Positions 60,067-64,000 of a DNA stretch of 64,000 nucleotides are shown here, piece after piece (the stretch's first letter is position 1; every line of letters starts with the position of its first letter). Source of the DNA: Ohessyouella blattaphilus (GTDB taxonomy: Bacteria > Bacillota > Clostridia > Lachnospirales > Lachnospiraceae); contig NZ_JAMXOC010000001.1 of NCBI RefSeq assembly GCF_024721265.1, positions 248,001-312,000 of the forward strand, read 5' to 3'. Both the position numbers and the translations under genes were made by a program. The notes under the pieces were generated by a model. The model did no database searches and was not told the origin of the DNA. It saw nothing but the letters and a program-made list of their open reading frames with translations.

Positions 60067-60738
60067 CTACTTGCTGATGCGATAGCCCACGCCGCGAATC
60101 GTTTCGATTAGCGAGGCGTAATTGCCAAGTTTTTGTCGCAGGGTTCTGATGTGCACATCGATGGTTCTAGTCTCGCCGTCAAAGTCATAGCCCCAGATAT
60201 CCTCTAAGAGTTGATCTCTTGTCAGGACGATATTGGGATGGCTTAGCAAACGGTGTAACAGCTCGTACTCTTTAAGGGTTAAGGGCACCACCTGGCCGCC
60301 AGCAGTCACTTCGCGCTTCTTGTGATCCATAATCAGGTCACCTGCTTCTAATACTTTCTCTTTCGCTGCATCTTTATTGCTCCGGCGCAGGACCGCCTTA
60401 ATTCGCGATATCAGCTCCATCATGCCAAAGGGCTTCGTTACGTAATCATCTGCACCTAGGTCTAGGCCGATAACTTTATCGTATTCCGTCGACTTCGCCG
60501 TAATCATAATCACTGGAATTTCCTTCGTCTTTGCCGAACTCTTAAGCTTCTTTAAAAGCGTAATTCCGTCATCTCCTGGGAGCATAATATCTAGGAGCAC
60601 CAGCTCCGGTGTTTCAAAGGCTAGGGTACTTAAAAAGTCCCGTCCGTTTTCAAAACCTTTGGCGGTAAAACCGGTGGTTTCTAGAGTGTAGACCACAAGG
60701 TCACGGATGTTGCTGTCATCTTCTACACAAAAAATCAT
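60067..60738 (-). CDS. phoB: phosphate regulon response regulator PhoB
   Basis: The 223-residue OmpR-family protein has VEDDSNIRDL, phospho-acceptor Asp in ELVLLDIMLPGDDG, Thr/Lys in MITAKST and YVTKPFG, and a winged helix with PLTLKEYELLHRLLSHPNIVL and RTIDVHIRTLRQKLG. Its start codon directly follows the phoU stop. It would activate phosphate-starvation genes. No pho boxes can be judged because the promoter of the pst operon lies beyond the window. Confidence 0.95.
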   Translation of the reverse strand: MIFCVEDDSNIRDLVVYTLETTGFTAKGFENGRDFLSTLAFETPELVLLDIMLPGDDGITLLKKLKSSAKTKEIPVIMITAKSTEYDKVIGLDLGADDYVTKPFGMMELISRIKAVLRRSNKDAAKEKVLEAGDLIMDHKKREVTAGGQVVPLTLKEYELLHRLLSHPNIVLTRDQLLEDIWGYDFDGETRTIDVHIRTLRQKLGNYASLIETIRGVGYRISK

Positions 60739-61395
60739 CTAGTTTCCCTCTTTTCTGATGCCGGTAATGGAATATTCCACCCATTCGGCGATATTCGTCG
60801 CGTGGTCGGCAATCCGCTCTAAGTACTTCGCCACCATTACCAGGTCAAGAGCGCGCTCGCCGTGCTTGCCTTTATCCTTTGATAGGTATTTAATCAATTG
60901 CTTTTTATTTTCCAAAAAGAGTCGATCCACCACATCATCGGCTTCAATTACCTGCCGTGACAAAGCGATATCTTGATTTACATAGGCCTTTACGCTATCT
61001 TTTACCATTTGACTAGCGGCAACTGCCATCTCGGTCAAGCTCTCTACAGGAACCGGTACTTCGCCGGAAAAATTCTCCGAGATAACGATTTCCGCAATAT
61101 CGGAGGTTTGATCGCCAATCCGCTCCATATCGGTAATCATCTTAAGCGCTGCAGAAACTTGACGCAAATCCCGAGCAACCGGTTGCTGCTCTAAAAGCAT
61201 CTTCATACACAAAGCCTCAATATCCTTTTCCATGCTATCAATGGCCTGGTCGGCCTTGCGGATTTTCTTCGCCTGTTCCACGTCCCCATTTTTAATGGCT
61301 TTGGTGGCTTTATTTATCGCTACTTCACACAGCTCTCCCATCTGTGTAAGCTGTGTCTTTAGTTCTTCTAATTGTCTGTCTAAACCCTTACGCAT
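60739..61395 (-). CDS. phoU: phosphate transport system regulator PhoU
   Basis: PhoU (218 residues) is an all-helical protein of two three-helix bundles that links the Pst transporter to PhoR. The repeat signature appears twice: ADQAIDSMEKDIEALCMKMLL and ADDVVDRLFLENKKQLIKYL, with DMERIGDQTSDIAE and YLERIADHATNIAEWV supplying the metal-binding Glu/Asp clusters. The start at 61395, two bases after pstB stops, follows AGGGAGG; a longer frame would overlap pstB. Confidence 0.96.
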   Translation of the reverse strand: MRKGLDRQLEELKTQLTQMGELCEVAINKATKAIKNGDVEQAKKIRKADQAIDSMEKDIEALCMKMLLEQQPVARDLRQVSAALKMITDMERIGDQTSDIAEIVISENFSGEVPVPVESLTEMAVAASQMVKDSVKAYVNQDIALSRQVIEADDVVDRLFLENKKQLIKYLSKDKGKHGERALDLVMVAKYLERIADHATNIAEWVEYSITGIRKEGN

Positions 61396-61396
61396 A

Positions 61397-62161
61397 TTAA
61401 CCAAACCTCCCTGTAATGTAGTCCTCCGTTCGTTTGTCTGACGGAATCGAAAATAGCTTCTCTGTATCATTATATTCAATAACCTCACCCATTAGAAAAA
61501 AGGCGGTATTATCTGATATTCTGGCGGCTTGCTGCATGTTATGGGTAACCATGACTATAGTATAGTCTTTTTTAAGTTCCATCGCAAGGTCCTCGATTTT
61601 GCTGGTGGAGATAGGATCAAGAGCCGAAGTGGGCTCATCCATTAGCAGCACTTCAGGGGCAATTGCTAGGGCTCTAGCGATACACAGACGCTGCTGCTGC
61701 CCCCCTGACATCCCTAAGGCACTTTTTTTAAGACGATCCTTCGTCTCCTCCCAAATAGCCGCTGCTCTTAGGGATTTTTCCACAATCTCATCCAGCTTAG
61801 CCTTACTTTTGATTCCGTGGGTCCGCGGTCCATACGCCACGTTATCGTAGATGCTCATCGGGAACGGGTTAGGCTTTTGAAAGACCATGCCGACTCTTTT
61901 GCGCAACAGGTTCACATCCATCCCTTTAAAAATACTTTCGCCGTCCAAATAAATCTCTCCCTGGATGCGACAGCCTTCTACTAGATCGTTCATCCGGTTA
62001 ATAGACTTTAAGAGGGTGGATTTACCACAGCCGGAGGGACCGATAAAGGCGGTTATCTTCTTTTCCTCAATCTTCATATTGATATTTTTAAGGGCGTGAA
62101 AGTCGTCATAATATAAATTTAGATTGTTGACACCAACTTTCGGTGTTTCGTTTTTTTCCAT
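61397..62161 (-). CDS. pstB: phosphate ABC transporter ATP-binding protein
   Basis: PstB (254 residues) has Walker [21 protein letters not shown], the PstB-specific [24 protein letters not shown], signature [18 protein letters not shown], Walker [14 protein letters not shown] and switch VTHNMQQA. It powers the PstC-PstA channel. Order pstC-pstA-pstB-phoU is standard. Confidence 0.98.
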   Translation of the reverse strand: MEKNETPKVGVNNLNLYYDDFHALKNINMKIEEKKITAFIGPSGCGKSTLLKSINRMNDLVEGCRIQGEIYLDGESIFKGMDVNLLRKRVGMVFQKPNPFPMSIYDNVAYGPRTHGIKSKAKLDEIVEKSLRAAAIWEETKDRLKKSALGMSGGQQQRLCIARALAIAPEVLLMDEPTSALDPISTSKIEDLAMELKKDYTIVMVTHNMQQAARISDNTAFFLMGEVIEYNDTEKLFSIPSDKRTEDYITGRFG

Positions 62162-62173
62162 GTTTGTCCTCGC

Positions 62174-63007
62174 TTATACTTTCGTAAGTTTTTTGGCAAC
62201 GAATCCTGACAGCGTGTTGATACCTAAGACTAAAGCTAGCAGTACCACCGCGGTCGCGTAGGCTTGATCCATATGTAAGCCTTCGCTGGATAAATTATAC
62301 ATATGCACGGCTAGGGTACGCCCTGACTCCATCACCGAAGTCGGTACCTTGGCAACCGTCCCGGCGGTGTAAATAAGGGCTGCTGTCTCTCCCACGATCC
62401 GCCCAGTGGCTAAGATGATACCGGCCAAAATTCCGGGAATAGCCGAGGGGAGGACTACCTTAAAGACCGTTCGTAGCTTCCCTGCGCCTAAGCCAAAGCT
62501 TCCTTCTCGAAAGGAGTCCGGCACCGATTTTAACGCTTCCTCGGTCGTCTTCATAACTAAAGGAAGAATCATAATCGCTAAGGTTAGGGCTCCTGCTAAT
62601 AAGGAAAAGCCAAAGCCACAGGTAGTGACGAAAAATAGCATTCCAAAGAGACCGTAGATAATAGAAGGAATTCCCGTTAACGTCTCGGTGGTTAGGCGAA
62701 TAAGGCCGATGAAGCGATTGCCCTTTTTGGCGTATTCTACCAGAAAGATGGCGCTAAACACTCCAATTGGTACCGCAATCACTAGCGATAAGAGCGTCAT
62801 TAATACGGTGTTGATTAGAGCCGGCATCAGCGAAACATTTTCCGAAGTGTAATACAGGGAAAATAAGGACGGTCGCAAATGCGGTACTCCCTTTATCAAG
62901 ACGTACGCCACCAGAAATAGAAGGACGGTAAACGTGATCAAGGCTGCTCCTACCACTAATAGCATCACCACTAGCGAACCGGGATGACCTTTGTATTTTT
63001 TAAGCAT
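62174..63007 (-). CDS. pstA: phosphate ABC transporter permease PstA
   Basis: PstA (277 residues) has six helices and the permease signatures GVFSAIFLVEYAKKG, GIPSIIYGLFGMLFFVTTCGFG and the EAA-type loop REGSFGLGAGKLRTVFKVVLPSAIPGI. ATG at 63007 has GGAGGG upstream; it overlaps the pstC end by 8 bases. A longer frame to 63037 is less likely. Confidence 0.96.
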   Translation of the reverse strand: MLKKYKGHPGSLVVMLLVVGAALITFTVLLFLVAYVLIKGVPHLRPSLFSLYYTSENVSLMPALINTVLMTLLSLVIAVPIGVFSAIFLVEYAKKGNRFIGLIRLTTETLTGIPSIIYGLFGMLFFVTTCGFGFSLLAGALTLAIMILPLVMKTTEEALKSVPDSFREGSFGLGAGKLRTVFKVVLPSAIPGILAGIILATGRIVGETAALIYTAGTVAKVPTSVMESGRTLAVHMYNLSSEGLHMDQAYATAVVLLALVLGINTLSGFVAKKLTKV

Positions 63008-63875
63008 TTTTATCCCTCCTGTTAAGCAATGACACACTCACATTAATTAGTAAAATAAAGACGAAAAGCACCACGCCTGTGGCAATCAGCGCTTCCCGGT
63101 GTAAATCCGTCGCGTAGCCCATCTCTAAGACGATATTAGCCGTCAAAGTTCGGATGCCCCGGAGGAGACCGTTTGGTAAGCGAGGCTGATTACCAGCTAC
63201 CATGATGACCGCCATCGTCTCCCCAATCGCTCGGCCCACGCCTAGGACCACACCAGCCACCACCCCTGACTTTGCCGCCGGTAACACGGTGCGAAAAATC
63301 GCCCGCTCATGGGTAGCACCAAGAGCTAACGCACCTTCATAATAGTAAGAAGGCACTGCCCGAATGGCGGATTCGGTAACTCCGATAATCGTTGGCAGAA
63401 TCATCATTCCCAGTAATAACGAAGCGGTCAAAATACTGTTGCCATTGCCGCCAAGCCCTAGCGTGCGGCCGATACTGCGAATCGCCGGTACTAATACCAC
63501 TAGGCCAAAGAAACCGTAGACCACAGAAGGAATGCCTGCTAGTAGCTCGATAGCGGTCTTTAGTGGCCGGTAGAGAACCTTTGGGCAATACATCGCCATA
63601 AAGACAGAGGTCAAGATTCCAATAGGCACACCAAAGAGAAGAGCACCTGCTGTTACGTAAAGGCTTCCCACAATCATTGGGAAGATCCCGTACATATCGT
63701 TATTTGGTCGCCATACCTGACCTCCTAAGAACTTTAGAGGACCAATCTTGAGAATCGCCGGTAAGCCGCCTTCAAAGAGGAAGTAGCAAATGATGGCAAC
63801 CGCTAGAATGGAAACACAGGCTGCTAAGAAAAACACCCCTTGCATAAAATATTCTTTAAACTTATTTAACTTCAT
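63000..63875 (-). CDS. pstC: phosphate ABC transporter permease PstC
   Basis: PstC (291 residues) has six helices, IGILTSVFMAMYCPKVLYRPLK, GIPSVVYGFFGLVVLVPAIR and the EAA loop YEGALALGATHERAIFRTVLPAAKSG. ATG at 63875 overlaps the preceding pstS stop as ATGA, suggesting coupling. A TTG at 63896 with AGGAG upstream is an alternative start that would add seven residues. Confidence 0.95.
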   Translation of the reverse strand: MKLNKFKEYFMQGVFFLAACVSILAVAIICYFLFEGGLPAILKIGPLKFLGGQVWRPNNDMYGIFPMIVGSLYVTAGALLFGVPIGILTSVFMAMYCPKVLYRPLKTAIELLAGIPSVVYGFFGLVVLVPAIRSIGRTLGLGGNGNSILTASLLLGMMILPTIIGVTESAIRAVPSYYYEGALALGATHERAIFRTVLPAAKSGVVAGVVLGVGRAIGETMAVIMVAGNQPRLPNGLLRGIRTLTANIVLEMGYATDLHREALIATGVVLFVFILLINVSVSLLNRRDKNA

Positions 63876-64000
63876 CGCTGTGTCACCGCCTCCCAAGTCA
63901 TCGCTTCTCCTAGATATATCTTTTGCACTTCGGCGCTAGTAAGAGCGTCTAAGTCGTTTAATTTATTGACGATAATGGCGATGCCATCAACGGCAATCAC
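63872..64000 (-). CDS. pstS: phosphate-binding protein PstS, C-terminal end visible and apparently truncated
   Basis: The last 42 codons of a PstS-like protein enter at the right edge: VIAVDGIAIIVNKLNDLD, then ALTSAEVQKIYLGEAMTW. In the family this segment (DGIAVIVN, LT..Q....F.G...NW) is mid-protein and is followed by about 100 more residues including the GSGT phosphate-binding motif. Here it stops after EAVTQR, overlapping the pstC start by four bases. Either pstS lost its second half by deletion, or this is a divergent domain order. The N-terminal part is outside the window. Confidence 0.7.
   Translation of the reverse strand: MIAVDGIAIIVNKLNDLDALTSAEVQKIYLGEAMTWEAVTQR

Overview
The window looks like the chromosome of an anaerobic, Gram-positive Firmicute of the class Clostridia. 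The signs are a T-box leader, Firmicute-type promoters and a LexA/DinR box, an archaeal-type AspRS with gatCAB, LL-diaminopimelate aminotransferase (dapL), FprA flavodiiron protein plus thiol peroxidase, an ANTAR protein next to glnA, ATP-type pckA, and a sortase-like surface protein. I cannot name genus or species. No phage, insertion sequence or CRISPR array was seen.

Layout. 1-3.6 kb: an export-type ABC transporter with a giant FtsX-like permease that runs off the left edge. 3.8-4.3 kb: a CarD-like regulator. 4.4-10.3 kb: an operon for tRNA-dependent Asn/Gln formation (T-box, aspS2, a zinc-ribbon membrane protein, gatC, gatA, gatB). 10.4-12.0 kb: an AT-rich AbiE type IV toxin-antitoxin pair. 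12-13.7 kb: a DUF975/CmpB-like membrane fusion, then a cluster of palindromes. 13.8-16.3 kb: zinc uptake znuA-znuC-znuB, with znuC frameshifted. 16.4-18.1 kb: pckA. 18.2-20.1 kb: a LexA-boxed Y-family polymerase with a YolD-like partner. 20.2-26.2 kb: a large hybrid histidine kinase, a zinc-ribbon/DUF4767 protein and a diguanylate cyclase. 26.3-27.4 kb: tpx, tRNA-Ser, a small ABM monooxygenase-like gene and tRNA-Ala. 27.5-32.1 kb: asnA, a papain-like protein and nadA-nadB-nadC as one operon behind a palindromic operator. 32.2-39.5 kb: MATE pump, aquaporin, two SDR oxidoreductases, a MacB-like ABC transporter divergent from an orphan OmpR-type regulator, tRNA-Gln and tRNA-Pro.

39.6-48.7 kb is the most individual part. 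Two tandem response regulators, a divergent histidine kinase and a small membrane protein precede an 1816-residue repeat-rich surface protein. Similar short repeats lie upstream of the first regulator and upstream of the surface gene, which suggests one dedicated surface-display regulon.

49-53.3 kb: fprA, glnA, an ANTAR pseudo-receiver protein and dapL in one nitrogen/oxidative-stress operon. 53.5-57.8 kb: a PTS EIIC-EAL fusion, a cyclase-family hydrolase and a CstA transporter. 57.8-64 kb: a proline-iminopeptidase-like hydrolase and the phosphate operon pstS'-pstC-pstA-pstB-phoU-phoB-phoR. The visible pstS end stops early, so the binding protein appears truncated.

A metabolic theme runs through the window: aspartate and its amide. 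AspRS2 with GatCAB makes Asn-tRNA by transamidation, AsnA makes free asparagine, NadB consumes aspartate for NAD, GlnA supplies glutamine, and DapL belongs to the aspartate-derived lysine pathway.
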